Of a stretch of DNA of 64,000 bases, positions 23,520-34,736 are shown piece after piece (position 1 is the first letter of the stretch; each line of letters begins with the position of its first letter). The notes beneath the pieces are model-generated. The model saw only the letters and a program-made list of their open reading frames with translations, was not told where the DNA came from and ran no database searches. The stretch lies in contig NC_135773.1 of the NCBI RefSeq assembly GCF_028453695.1, positions 20,584,001-20,648,000 on the forward strand, read 5' to 3'. The DNA is from Augochlora pura. Taxonomy: Eukaryota > Arthropoda > Insecta > Hymenoptera > Halictidae. The translations under genes and the position numbers were made by a program.

Positions 23520-26500
23520 ATGTTCGGAAGAATTTGGTCGAATAAATTATATTGTCTTATCATTCTTATCTTATTTGATTTACGTAAATTACATGCAGAC
23601 ATTGCTACCCATAAGAATGCTGTGTTATTACTGGGTAATTACTAGCTAATTTATTCCTATTGGATAGCTCGGAAGTTTTTGTAATCTTACCTTAGATTAA
23701 TTTATTAGTATGCCTTATATAAAAATTGTAAACTGATAGTTACATAATGCTGTCAATATCTATGTATTAAACTATATTTTATACATACATTTTTCTCAAT
23801 AAAATTTTATTTTGACTTTATATAGAAAATTAGAGTGTTTACTTCTTTAATTAATATTATGTACTGTGCGAGTACTGTGCGATATATCTATTCTTTAATT
23901 TATTTTCATCCATAAAAAATATTTCATTGATTTACATTTAGTTTGACTACAAATATATGTAAAATATAGTTTAACAGTGGCTACTTATATAAGCTGGCAT
24001 TACAAAATTTTTTATTTTAATGTAGCCGATGATGGAGGATTTGAAATGCGTTCATATTTGAATAAAATTTGTCAAACTCCTAATTTGGATAACTTGGCAA
24101 AAGAAAGTTTATTATTTAATAATGCATACACATCAGTTAGCAGCTGTTCCCCTAGGTATAATTAATATTTATCTTTTATTCTAAGAATTATATTTTATAA
24201 TTGTAATATACATAATTATTTTCAAATTTTAGTCGGGCTTCTTTATTAACTGGTTTACCAAGTCACCAAAATGGAATGTACGGTCTTCATCAAGGAATTC
24301 ATCATTTTAACAGTTTTGATAAGGTTCAAAGCTTACCAAAAACATTAAGCAAAAATGGTATACGAACAGGTAAATCTATATTGAATAGTAGATGTATTGA
24401 CTTTATAATAAGATAGTATTATCTTAATCGGAGCATTATTTTTTTCTGTAATATTTTACTTTGTTATTCGACAGCAAATTAAGCTATAAATAGATTGCTT
24501 TTCATATTTTTCTGCTAAGAAAACAAAAAAATTCAATCCAATAATCACAAAAATATTTTAGGTATTATTGGTAAGAAGCATGTAGGTCCGAATAGTGTAT
24601 ATCCATTTGACTTTTCACATACAGAAGAAAATAATTCAATTCTTCAAGTTGGCCGCAATATTACCAAAATTAAACTCTTAGTCAAGGAGTTTTTATCTTA
24701 TAACAAAACACAGTAAGAAATCGTCCAGACTATCTCATACATAAGCGTATTATAAGTTTCTTAAAGAATTACAAAAAAGGCTTTTATATTTTTAGGCCTT
24801 TCTTTTTATATGTTGCATTTCATGATCCCCATCGCTGTGGCCACTCTCACCCGGAGTATGGAAACTTTTGTGAAAAATTTGGCAATGGTGATGTCGACAT
24901 GGGCAACATCCCCGATTGGAATCCTATATATTATCAATGGGATCAGGTGAAAGTTCCTTACTTTGTTCAAAATACAGAAGCTGCTAGAAGGGACATTGCT
25001 GCTCAATACACAACAATATCTCGTTTAGATCAAGGTATCACTACAATATAACATTTCAAAAACTACATTAATTAAACTAATGTAATTTCGTTTTATCAAT
25101 ATTTATTAATAACATGATAAATAACTTATTGTCTATGCACAATAGGACACAGGGTGATCCGTAATTATGTTAACATCGGGAAATGGGGGGGGGGGGTCCT
25201 GAGGTCATTTCAAGTAATCTTTTCCTTTGCCGAAATACAATCCGCGGCTTTGTTAACGAGTTATTAACGAATAAAGTTGGCTGCGCACGGACGATTTTTC
25301 GTGCTGCTGCGCATGNNNNNNNNNNNNNNNNNNNNNNNNNNNNNNNNNNNNNNNNNNNNNNNNNNNNNNNNNNNNNNNNNNNNNNNNNNNNNNNNNNNNN
25401 NNNNNNNNNNNNNNNCATGCGCAGCAGCACGAAAAATCGTCCGTGCGCAGCCAACTTTATTCATTAATAATTCGTTAACAAAGCCGCGGATTGCATTTCG
25501 GCAAAGGAAAAGGTTACTTGAAATGACCTCAGGAACCCCTTATTTCCCGATGTTAACATAATTACCCTGTATATACTTTTTAAAATATACATAATATATT
25601 GTTAATATATAATATATTATTAATATATAATATACTTTTTATAATATATATATTACGTTCGAAAATTAGTCACGAAATTTTGAAATTTTTAAGGTGTGGG
25701 TTTAGTTCTAAAGGAACTTGAAGATGCTGGTTTCAAAAATGATACATTAGTTATTTACACATCAGACAATGGCATACCATTTCCAAATGGTCGAACAAAT
25801 CTATATGAACCAGGTATTGTCAAACATACTTTATAACAGTATGGAGCACTTTAAATATTGGAAGCTCTTTTGTCTGAAACTATGACAATTATTGATTTGA
25901 CTTTTCTTTTAATTAAATCGAGGACATTAATGGGGGAAGGAAAAGTGATTATTTGGCATGTAAAATTCTTTTTTAAAATGACTCCTAGGAGAATAGAAAA
26001 AACTCCTCTACATTTTTCTTGAATGGAATATAATTCATCTTTTTGGAACCATTTTTTATTATGTATTATTAAAATACGATATTTCTTGAAAATATATTGA
26101 AGGAAGACTCTTTTGGCTCTCCTAGCAACCATTATACATGAATATGTTTTACACCAAAATATTAGTCCTTTTAATTCACTTGGACAGAAGAAGGATAAAG
26201 TTGATAATTGTCATAATTTTGGAGGGAACATTTTGTAACAGCACAATTAATTGATAAGAAAGTGATTCTTAAGTAGGTTTGAAAATACTTGCTGTATTCA
26301 ACTAATGAACTTTTAGGTTTAGAAGAACCTATGATGATTAGATCACCAATCCCTGAACATAGAAGAAATAGTGTAACATACAGTTTGACATCATTATTGG
26401 ACATTGTACCAACATTATTAGATTGGTTTAACATACCAGCAAAGAATCCCTTTGAAGGAAGTGTCCTAGATGACAAACGATTTTTCGGCAGATCGCTTCT

Positions 26501-27273
26501 TCCTCTTCTCGATAAAGGTACTATGAAAACATAGATCATTCCATCTTGGTTAAAATAATACCTAACATTACTTTATTGTATTATTTATATCTGCAGAGCC
26601 AATCGAAAATGACACTGCCGTTTTTGCCAGTCAAACACATCATGAAATTACTATGTATTACCCAATGCGAGCTATCAGAACTAAGAGATATAAGCTAATA
26701 CATAATATTAATTACAATATGCCATTTCCCATTGACCAAGATTTTTTTGTATCACCAACTTTTCAGGTAATCAGTAAAAATAAGACTAGGAATACTAAAA
26801 TAATATCTTTTTATTCCCAATGTAAAAATGAAAAGTCTATACAATATATTCGAAATTACTGGTACAAGGTGTTAAAAATTATATTTCTTTTTCTTTTCAA
26901 AGGATCTTTTAAATAGAACCAGAAACAATCAACCACTTAAGTGGTCCAAAACGTTAAAGAGTTACTATGAAAGACCAGAATGGGAATTGTATGATCTTAA
27001 ATATGATCCAGAAGAAAGGAATAATATTGCATCCAAGATATCTATGAAGGTAAATATATGTATATAAAGCCAATATTTTCGTCAAATAAGTTTATATAAT
27101 TGAAATATAATTTATATATTTTTATATGTTAGGAAACATTTATGGTTCTACAAAATCGATTGTTAAACTGGCAAAAGGTAACAGAAGATCCATGGCTTTG
27201 TGCACCAAGAGGAATTCTCGTCGGAGATAATACGGAAAATCCTCACTGTATGTCACTTGAAAATTTCCTCTAG
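23520..27273 (+). CDS. Sgsh: N-sulfoglucosamine sulfohydrolase (heparan sulfamidase)
   Basis: Ten exons join in frame to 516 residues: 23520-23634, 24026-24155, 24233-24369, 24562-24712, 24796-25034, 25694-25813, 26317-26517, 26597-26766, 26903-27049 and 27133-27273. The enzyme removes N-linked sulfate from glucosamine during lysosomal heparan sulfate breakdown. An N-terminal hydrophobic segment (YCLIILILFDL) acts as signal peptide. The metal-binding ADDGGFE follows directly. The sulfatase signature C-S-P-S-R (C79, converted to formylglycine) is split by the second intron. Other family blocks are GIIGKKHVGP, VAFHDPHRCGH, YTSDNGIPFP, ASQTHHEITMYYPMR and MPFPIDQDFFVSPTFQ. The length fits the family. 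The frame continues upstream to another ATG at 23454; I prefer 23520 because it gives a normal signal peptide. Intron 5 carries a palindromic transposon with an assembly gap. AATAAA at 27394 may end the transcript. Confidence 0.97.
25150..25571. mobile_element. Palindromic transposon in sulfamidase intron 5
   Basis: Two long arms are near-perfect inverted repeats of each other. The left arm (25150-25315) starts CAGGGTGATCCGTAATTATG; the right arm (25416-25571) ends ATGTTAACATAATTACCCTG. They meet at a run of Ns. Shared blocks are ATGTTAACATCGGGAAAT, TCATTTCAAGTAA, CCGCGGCTTTGTTAACGA and TGCGCACGGACGATTTTTCG. The left arm has a long G run (from 25184) where the right arm reads AACCCCTTATTT. 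A related single arm lies at 6490-6672. No transposase is visible, but the centre is unresolved. Confidence 0.85.
25316..25415. other. Assembly gap of 100 Ns
   Basis: Exactly 100 N characters sit at the centre of the palindromic element. Such a round number usually marks a gap of unknown size. The open frames that run through it are not real. Confidence 0.98.
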
Positions 27274-27350
27274 GTATGACTTAATATGTCAGATATTATT
27301 ATTAATATTCTCAGACTTTTGAAATACTCATTACTAATTATTTTAATCTT

Positions 27351-27352
<2 letters not shown>

Positions 27353-27381
<29 letters not shown>

Positions 27382-27382
27382 G
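27353..27382. repeat. (TACA)n microsatellite
   Basis: Seven or so TACA units just downstream of the sulfamidase stop codon. Confidence 0.9.
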
Positions 27383-27399
27383 CATATATTTAAAATAAA

Positions 27400-28655
27400 T
27401 ATATATATTTATCAACATCTGATATTTCTATAAATAATGTCCCACAATTATCATAGTATTAAATGTTACAACAAATTTTGAGCAAATTCTGCATTTCTAT
27501 TAACATACAAAATCACTTGGTTGTATTTCACTTAATGCACATTACATATTTGAGTATTGAAGACCCCACCCTGTTGCAAGGTATAATTAAATTCAATTTT
27601 CTCAATTCAAGACCCCGCCCTGTTGCAAGGTATAATTAAATTCGATTTAAGACTCACAGTTTTTAAAATAATCTAAAGAATGTCTGGAGTAATTCATTGG
27701 TAGACTAAAAGTTTCATGCTAGTTTCTCACATTATTTAATCAGAATTAAATATTCAGCACATCATGAAACAGAAGAGAGTTCTGTTCAGAAGAGTTTATT
27801 GAATTCTATTCATTAAACGTGCAATTCAGATTCACAAAGGATTAGTATTATTCTTCCTAAAAGTATTAACTCGTTTCATCTCATGAATGTGAACTTACTA
27901 ATTTCTGGAGGAGCTCACTCAAATACACCTGCCTTCGACGAAAGGTAACTTTTAACTGCACAAACTGACTATCCCGGAGGTGGTTGATGTATGATAAAAT
28001 CAATAATGTTGCAACTTTGTGTGTCATGCACAAAATGAACTCAGATACGCCAAATCAATTGAAATACTGGACTCACTAGAAAATACCCTTTTCCGAGCAT
28101 GAAAAGTTTCTGATATAGTATGTCCTACTTTGTCAATGGTATGTAAAAACAGTAGCATATCAGAATAATCTCAGCATGCTTCTATTTCATAATACTCAAA
28201 TAATAACGTCTGGTTTAACGACTATTGCTGCTTACTGCACGTACTTGCAGCTAACATTAAGGTACTTTCACATGACAATTTTAAATTTAACAATAATTAC
28301 TAGTATCAGATAAGCCAATATCAGAACAGTTATCAAAATATAGTGTCTGACGAACTTTTATTTATAGCTTTCTATGTGAGAAACAAATGATTCGCCTCAT
28401 ATCAGTAAGGTTTTGTTTGTCACTAAATGCAATCAGGACCCCAAACTCAGTTTGTAAAGGTGCACAGTATGAAATATGGTGTTTCTATTAAAAATTTAGA
28501 TGCAACTTTCATGAGAAAAACCCCAGGTATCTAATAATAAATGATCTTACTTGTATTTTTAACAAATTTTCATTTAAACCAGCCAAGAAATTAGAAATTA
28601 CGGATATAAAATCAAATTTGCTCATTTTACTGCAATTATACTTACCAAAACCCTT
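27400..28655. other. Intergenic sequence between convergent genes
   Basis: No exon is supported on either strand. It could include the 3' untranslated region of the minus-strand gene ending at 28656. A good donor-like GTAAGT just after that stop codon (minus strand, near 28645) hints that its transcript may continue or be spliced here. Confidence 0.4.
27560..27649. repeat. 49-bp tandem duplication
   Basis: The segment starting AAGACCCCACCCTGTTGCAA at 27560 recurs at 27609 with a single base change in its first 20 bases and continues alike through GGTATAATTAAATTC. It is in the intergenic region after the sulfamidase gene. Confidence 0.85.
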
Positions 28656-29041
28656 TTATAGGGGAACAACAATTCGCGGTATAGAAATGTTTTTCATATC
28701 TTTATCCCGATGTTTTGAGATAATCTCGTTTAGTTGCTGAATGTAAGTCGACGATTTATTCGCAGACTTTTCAACTGCTTTCAACTCTGTAGAGATATCA
28801 TTCATCTGAAGTACACGTGGTTTCAATTAATAATTAATTAATAAAATGCGGTGAGGAGACTATCTTCGCATGCTGAATGGTGCCTTACGTATTCTTTGTA
28901 TCCCAAGTATCTGTTGTACTTTTGATTGTTATTGTAAATTTGTTTTACTTGTATCATAAAGACAAGGCACAGTAAAAGACCACCGAGTAAGACAAGTAAA
29001 TTCGTATTTTGAAAGCCACGTAAAACGAGCATCACTCGCAT
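28656..29041 (-). CDS. Small membrane protein with a helical tail, family unknown
   Basis: Two exons, 29041-28889 and 28805-28656, join in frame across an 83-base intron with standard GTAAGG and TTCAG borders, giving 100 residues. A short basic N-terminus (MRVMLVLRG) precedes one hydrophobic segment (about residues 14-32, NLLVLLGGLLLCLVFMIQV). A polar, charged region follows (ISTELKAVEK, YIQQLNEIISKHRDKDMK) that could form a helix or short coiled coil. The layout suits a single-pass protein of the Golgi, ER or mitochondria, possibly with its bulk facing the lumen. Without splicing the first exon runs to a stop after 67 residues. I do not recognise the family. It might instead be the N-terminal part of a longer type II protein if further splicing occurs. 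It converges on the sulfamidase gene. Confidence 0.5.
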
Positions 29042-30765
29042 GGAGGTTATGGTTATTCAGTTGGAAAACTTCCCTCGTCAAAAGTCCCGTCGTAAAAAGA
29101 TTATCAAAAGATATTGTATATTTACATGTGTTCGTATAAAAAGTTAGGAACTTAATTTATCGTTTTTTTTGCGAATCACGATGTCGCACGATTATTCTCA
29201 TCGAATAATTGCCGTCTGGTTAACACAATTAATTTTATACATTTAAAATGTCCATTAGGTTGGGTGAAAGAATCAAAATTATTGCTGTCTTTACCAGATG
29301 TCGCCACTGTGTACTTGCTGTGATTCGATGGCGCGCGGCGCGAAATTCGATCTTTAATCAAATTACATGAATTATAACTTATAATTCATAAATAACACAA
29401 GGAGGAGAGGTTAATTGTCAAGATAAATATGCGACTAATCATTATGGAATACTCTTGAATTATATAAATCTGTTAACAATATAATTATGATTGTTTCATG
29501 AATTATGATTGTTTATGAATGTAGCAGGTTATACAATTTTTATACTATACAGTACAGTTACACTAGTACATGATACTAGTATCGCAGTATCACAACATTA
29601 TTTCATGTTTATTGAATAAAACAATACATATTTGTCTTACGTTTCTAATGATTTTTCTACTTAGAATACTATATGACATGAACATTATTTATATGTCATG
29701 CCAATTATTATTTATTTACATTATCCTTGGGTATTATTTTTTATTGACAATTGTTTTTTGTGGATTCTATATATTAATATTTTCCTGTAAGATTATTGAT
29801 ATCCTTTGGGTTCATTCGTCATTACTGCATCGTAGGATCTGCGTTCGGTTCGTAATGAAATTAATTCGCTCTGAAATTTAAATAGAAATTTAATTCAATT
29901 TTTTATGGGAGGTTGCCGCAATTTTACGTTATCAAAGGGTACATTGGTCGAATTATTGTACATTACATTACAACGCCTCTTTGGAGATTTAAAGTAAAAT
30001 CGATGGTAGCAAAATAATTTATTTAACATTTCTTGCAATAATGGTTGTTACGAACAGTAAATTAGTTTTTTAATCTCTGAGTTAATGTATATCCAATATT
30101 GTAACGACATATGTAATATAATTGTTTTAAAATACAACATCGTATGACAAAATTTAATGTTTACGAAACTATAATCTTTATATATTCTACCATAATCATT
30201 TCTATTTACACAGTTTTAAAAAGCGACGACGAATAGTATTTTAACTGGAAACGTAACATTCTTTACTTGAAAGCAAAAGCAGGCGAATTTTTCGATTTCC
30301 TCGTAATACATGTTACAATATAGTTGTATTTATATGGAATTTCGCTATGAGTAAACAAATTTGTGCAAAAATTGCACACGGTATCAATGTAGACAAATAT
30401 AAAAATGCTGTTTTCTTAAAGTTTATGGGCGTAGGCAAGCAATATTTCAAGCTTTATCTACAGAATAATACGAATGAAGAATATGTTCGCTTTGAGAATC
30501 GAAGTGCACGATTGATCGAAAATAGGCATAAGATTAATCTTCGTGTCGCGTAATAATCGCGCGGTAAAATTTTGTACCGCTATCAACGTTTCTACCTTTT
30601 ACATCAGATAGCAGGCTTTCATTTATAACCGAAGAGCAATCAGTATTACTAATGGCAACGGCAACTGGTTTTATGGAATATCTTTACATTACGGTATCAC
30701 AATAATATCTTCGATGATGATCGTTTTGGATAAGTAATTGTTCTTTTATAGGGTTGAGTTTTATA
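29042..30765. other. Gene-free AT-rich stretch
   Basis: A small CpG-containing patch (29310-29345) lies upstream of the minus-strand small membrane protein and could belong to its promoter. Frames open at 29570-29881 and 30347-30553 on the + strand have no recognisable family. Confidence 0.4.
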
Positions 30766-31217
30766 TACAGGGTGGGCCCGATTTCGTAGTACAATCAAGA
30801 AGACAGGAAAAAATAACACGATATAACATTATTATATAATTGTAATAAATATATTAATAAATATTATATAGTATTAATGCGTGGTATATAATATAAAATA
30901 TAATATAAGAATATAATACAGGATATACTATAGAATATAATATAGAAAATAATATAGAATATACTATAGAAACTAATACAGAATATAATATAGAATATAC
31001 TGTAGAAACTAATATAGAATATAATATAGAATATAGTATCGAATATAATATAGAATATACTATAGAAAATAATACAGAAACTTATACAGAATATAATATA
31101 GAAAATATTATAAAATATAATATAGAAAATAATATAGAATATAATATAGAAAATAATATATTAAATAATATAGAATATAATACATATAATATAGAACGAA
31201 TTTCGGCCCATCCTGTA
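30766..31217. mobile_element. Inverted-repeat element with an internal minisatellite
   Basis: The left end TACAGGGTGGGCCCGATTTC is mirrored on the right by GAATTTCGGCCCATCCTGTA. Almost the whole interior (about 30850-31190) is an AT-rich array of roughly 10-base AATATAGAAT-like units. There is no coding capacity. A TA lies at each outer edge, as in Tc1/mariner insertions. Confidence 0.75.
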
Positions 31218-31464
31218 CAAAAGGATACCCCGAGGAAGAGAAAAGGAAGATCGTGTCGAGGAAGGTTCATACTTCATACGGAACCGTTATACTCGGAAGA
31301 GATCAGCTGCTATCCAGATTACCATCTACTTCCGGAACGTAAGTGGTTATAAACATGTCTTAACCCTTTCCGTATTATTTTCTTCACAGTTATAATCATA
31401 AGAAATTGTCTGATTCGAATAATTTCTTCGAAGAGATACAGAATTTAAATTATTATTTTATTTA

Positions 31465-31680
31465 TTAACCCTTTGCACTCGAGTGGCGACTCTGAAACGC
31501 CAATGAAAATTGTTATATAATTAACAAAATGATGTTGACATTATTAAGGATCCTTCTTTTAAAAGCATAACAGTTTTACGAGTCACAAGACTCAATTTAT
31601 ACCAAGTACTATACTACAGCTGGTCAAAGTTTAACAATTTTGGATCTATGCTTAAAATGGTTTCGAGTGCAAAGGGTTAA
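31465..31680. mobile_element. Family A TTAA-type miniature element
   Basis: Both ends are intact (TTAACCCTTTGCACTCGAG and TTTCGAGTGCAAAGGGTTAA). At 216 bases it is slightly shorter than the 13982 copy. It is in the same orientation. Confidence 0.85.
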
Positions 31681-32277
31681 TGTAATTTATTAATTTAATT
31701 TATGAATTTATCTATTTAATACTATATAGCGAATTGAATTTTGATTATCCTCGTTGAAATAAATGCCATTTCCAAACGATGCCAATGACGTGCCACCCGA
31801 GTGCAACTGCACGTAGTATTAAAACGGATAAATAGATAAAGATTTAAGTAATGGTCAACTCTGATTTTATCTGGAAATGATGGATGAATGTTCGAGTGAC
31901 CACCATTATTTAGATTCTTACCGATTAGATCAATGGAAACCTGTTTGAACGATCGTCTGCAGGGTGTGTGAGTATAAGTGAAGATCGTGTTCAATAAACA
32001 TTCTATGAACAATTATAAAATAAATGTTGCTACACTAGACTCGCAGCTATTGAAATAAATCAGACGAAGTGACTATATAGATTAATAAATAAATTGATTT
32101 ATATAGATTACTTAATAAATAAATTGGATATTCGATTAATTACTTTTTCTCCATTTGTATGTACTTATCTGTAGCAAAAATTTCATCATATTTTTCAAGA
32201 GAAAAAGGTAACAAATTTAGAAAGTTCAAAAACATTTTCGGAAATGTGACCACACCGCTGTGTCCGTAATTTTGTTC

Positions 32278-32412
32278 AGAAACGAAAGTACATGAAGACA
32301 ATAAAAGAAACAAAAATTGCCTCGTCCTATTATTAAAATATTAATACAAATATTAAGGAGAAATAAGTGCTAATCGACGCAGCGCGAAAGGAATCGTAGT
32401 GCAAAGGATTAA
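32278..32412. mobile_element. Left-truncated family B element
   Basis: The right end (GAAAGGAATCGTAGTGCAAA, then GGATTAA) and adjacent interior (GAAGACAATAAAAGAAACAA, GTGCTAATCGACGC) match family B. The left half is missing. Confidence 0.65.
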
Positions 32413-32786
32413 GTGTCTCGTTTCGATGAAAAGCGTAGCTGAAATTCGTAACCTAGTTGCCGGTATGAATTTTCGCTGAAGGGTTCGAACTCCGCGCCGC
32501 GATAAGAGTTATACCGGTAACCGTTGGGTCAGAGATCCATTTGCACGGTTTGCGAAGAGACGAAAAGTATGTCAAACAGTTCGTGTGCAGAACGTTCGAC
32601 GCCCACCGAAGTATCCATGAAGTGGCGTCAAAAAGTTGGTGAAATTAAGAGACTTTGGAAATGTTGAAACGAACAAGGAATAGATTCAATTATAGATCGA
32701 GATTAACCGATCGGTAACAATATTTTACTTCAATATGTTGTATTAACATTATATTTTTCTAAGAAATCGGTATCATATCGTCAAAC

Positions 32787-33220
32787 TTAACCCTTTGCAC
32801 TCGAGTGGTGACTTTGAGGCATCACTTTGTTCTACCACGTTCCAAAATAATGTTTGTACTTAATCCTCTACGGGCCCGTGTAACTTTCAGGTCACATTTT
32901 AATTTATCGACATTTTACAAAATAATTATAGCTTTCTTCATGAGATGGCGTATAAATCTTAACTCTACGACGTTGCCAACACAACCAATACTAGTATTCA
33001 TGACCATTGCTAGGCTTATCAACCTGAAATAACAATATAAATACTGTGCAAACTGTCTTGTGCTTTTGTCCGTGATTACCAAACTAAAAATAGTGGACAT
33101 AATAACTCTGGGTTAGTATATCGATAACAACCTATTTGTTTGCATTTCAATTTTCAATTTGCTACTGTTTTCGATGTTACAGTATCGTAACTTTGAGGTT
33201 ACAGTGGGCTGTTATGGCAG
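32787..33220. mobile_element. Family A head interrupted by another TTAA-type element
   Basis: A family A head (TTAACCCTTTGCACTCGAG at 32787) runs normally to GTTTGTAC at 32858, where the family normally continues. A different sequence then begins at a TTAA (TTAATCCTCTACGGGCCC). It contains an inner inverted pair, GTAACTTTCAGGTCAC near its start and GTAACTTTGAGGTTAC near 33190. The family A tail is not found afterwards, so this is an insertion with later loss, or a chimera. Confidence 0.5.
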
Positions 33221-33561
33221 ATTTCGGTACATTTAGAATAAAGCTTGTGCATTCTGCCGTTTTCAGATTTATACATCATATACCCAAAGATGAGTACAAA
33301 ATCCAATAGAAATAACCGAGGAATTAGAATTAGACGCATTAGCGGTAATTGATTCGATGATTCCTTATTAGATTCCGAGTCCGATGAAGATGTGGTAGTA
33401 TTCCCCCGACGATGGATAAATTTCAAAGGATTAAAAAGTTTTTGTTTGAAAGGATTCAGCGTCCAAAAAAGTGGATGAACGAATTTTGCTTGTTCCATGT
33501 GGGTGTATGGCTCAGCTTTCCAGTTTGTTAGAGGATCCACTGAATTGTTCAGCGCGATCAT
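33199..33561 (-). CDS. Possible single-exon open frame with one membrane segment
   Basis: From the ATG at 33561 a 120-codon minus-strand frame begins MIALNNSVDP. It has a polar Ser/Glu-rich patch (SSSDSESNKESS) and one hydrophobic segment (LFLLDFVLIFGYMMY) near the C-terminus. The frame is open further upstream to an acceptor-like TTCAG near 33630. Composition is not low-complexity, which argues mildly for a real exon. The last few codons and the stop lie inside the repeat ending near 33220. I do not recognise the family and no partner exon was found. Confidence 0.3.
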   Translation of the reverse strand: MIALNNSVDPLTNWKAEPYTHMEQAKFVHPLFWTLNPFKQKLFNPLKFIHRRGNTTTSSSDSESNKESSNQLPLMRLILIPRLFLLDFVLIFGYMMYKSENGRMHKLYSKCTEICHNSPL

Positions 33562-33944
33562 TACCGGTGTTCGGCAATTTGGCCGAAGAGACTTTTTAGC
33601 GGAGACTTCTCCCGCTAATGATGACTGAAGCAATGACCTCGGTTATCACGGGGCAATCTCCGTGACGGTGCTCCACACGGGCCAAGCTGCACGGTTCTCC
33701 CGGTAATTACTTGGCAGAAACTAAACGGAGAAGATCGATAGGAGTACGCCTTCTGTTCCATCTGTCTCTTCCGTTTAGCATTTTCATATCTCGATTCGAA
33801 AGGCCGGTGCAATTTCTTCCTCGGCGATAGCTGGAACGTCGTGCTCGTCCTTTTCTCCTTTTCCATCATGTTCCAGGCGGGCGCGTTTCAATCCTATCTC
33901 AGTGGCGGTTTAAACTCAACAATCGCGTTGCAGTAATTCGGAGT

Positions 33945-34080
33945 GGGCAATTGCATTATATTAATTTGGAACGAACAATCGCATTATATTAATTTATAAC
34001 GAACAATTGCATTACATTCATTTGGAACGAACAATTACATTGCATTAATTTAGAATGAACGATTGCATTGCTTTAATAAT
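33945..34080. repeat. 28-bp imperfect tandem repeat
   Basis: Four to five units of the type TGCATTATATTAATTTGGAA followed by CGAACAA repeat in tandem with small changes. Confidence 0.8.
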
Positions 34081-34736
34081 TACTTAATTATTCAGAAATG
34101 TTAAAATACACGATTACTGAAAATATTAATTCAAACATTTTAATTTTAATAAAAATCTCATTTATTTTATAGTAATTAAAAGTAATCTATTCTCGAATAA
34201 GTAATTTCTTCTAATTGCACCAAGTTCGTACCAAATTGTTCCAATTACCCTTATCGTTCAGATTGTTTGCAAAGTAATTTCATTGTCTAAGGAATAACGA
34301 AAGCCCATTTTTTTGTAATATTCAGAGTTAACGTTACTAAATAATGGTTTCAACTAATTAAATAAAATAATTAGATTTTACGCGAACGACGAAGTTATTT
34401 TGCAAACAATCTAACGGAGACACTGCTTACGCGGAACGTCGTTCAACAACGACCTGCTAAACAACCCCTTCGCCAGACCAGAGTCACCGTAAGAAGGGAT
34501 TGCACGGAGGAGTCGTTACTTTTAATGGCAGTCAGTCCTGTCTTGACAGCTGTCAAGAACAGAGATGTACAGTGTGTGTCTTCGTTTTAACTTGACTCGC
34601 TGGAATATTTCACAAGGGAACATACACGTCGTATATACACTCGTTTTATTATTCGCAATTTCGCGGGACATGTTTCGCGGTGAATTTAACGAGTCCCACG
34701 CGATGATATCTTATTCTACGGTTGGCTGAATTTAGC

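Noticed and set aside
25170..25561. Open frames on both strands spanning the gap
   Set aside because: They are created by reading through 100 Ns at the centre of a palindromic repeat.
29570..29881. 103-codon hydrophobic frame
   Set aside because: It is rich in Ile, Leu, Phe and Tyr as expected of AT-rich DNA, with no charged-residue pattern of a receptor family and no splice partners.
32465..32500. tRNA-like T-loop (GGTTCGAACTCC)
   Set aside because: The bases flanking the loop do not form a T stem, and no anticodon arm or acceptor stem could be drawn upstream.
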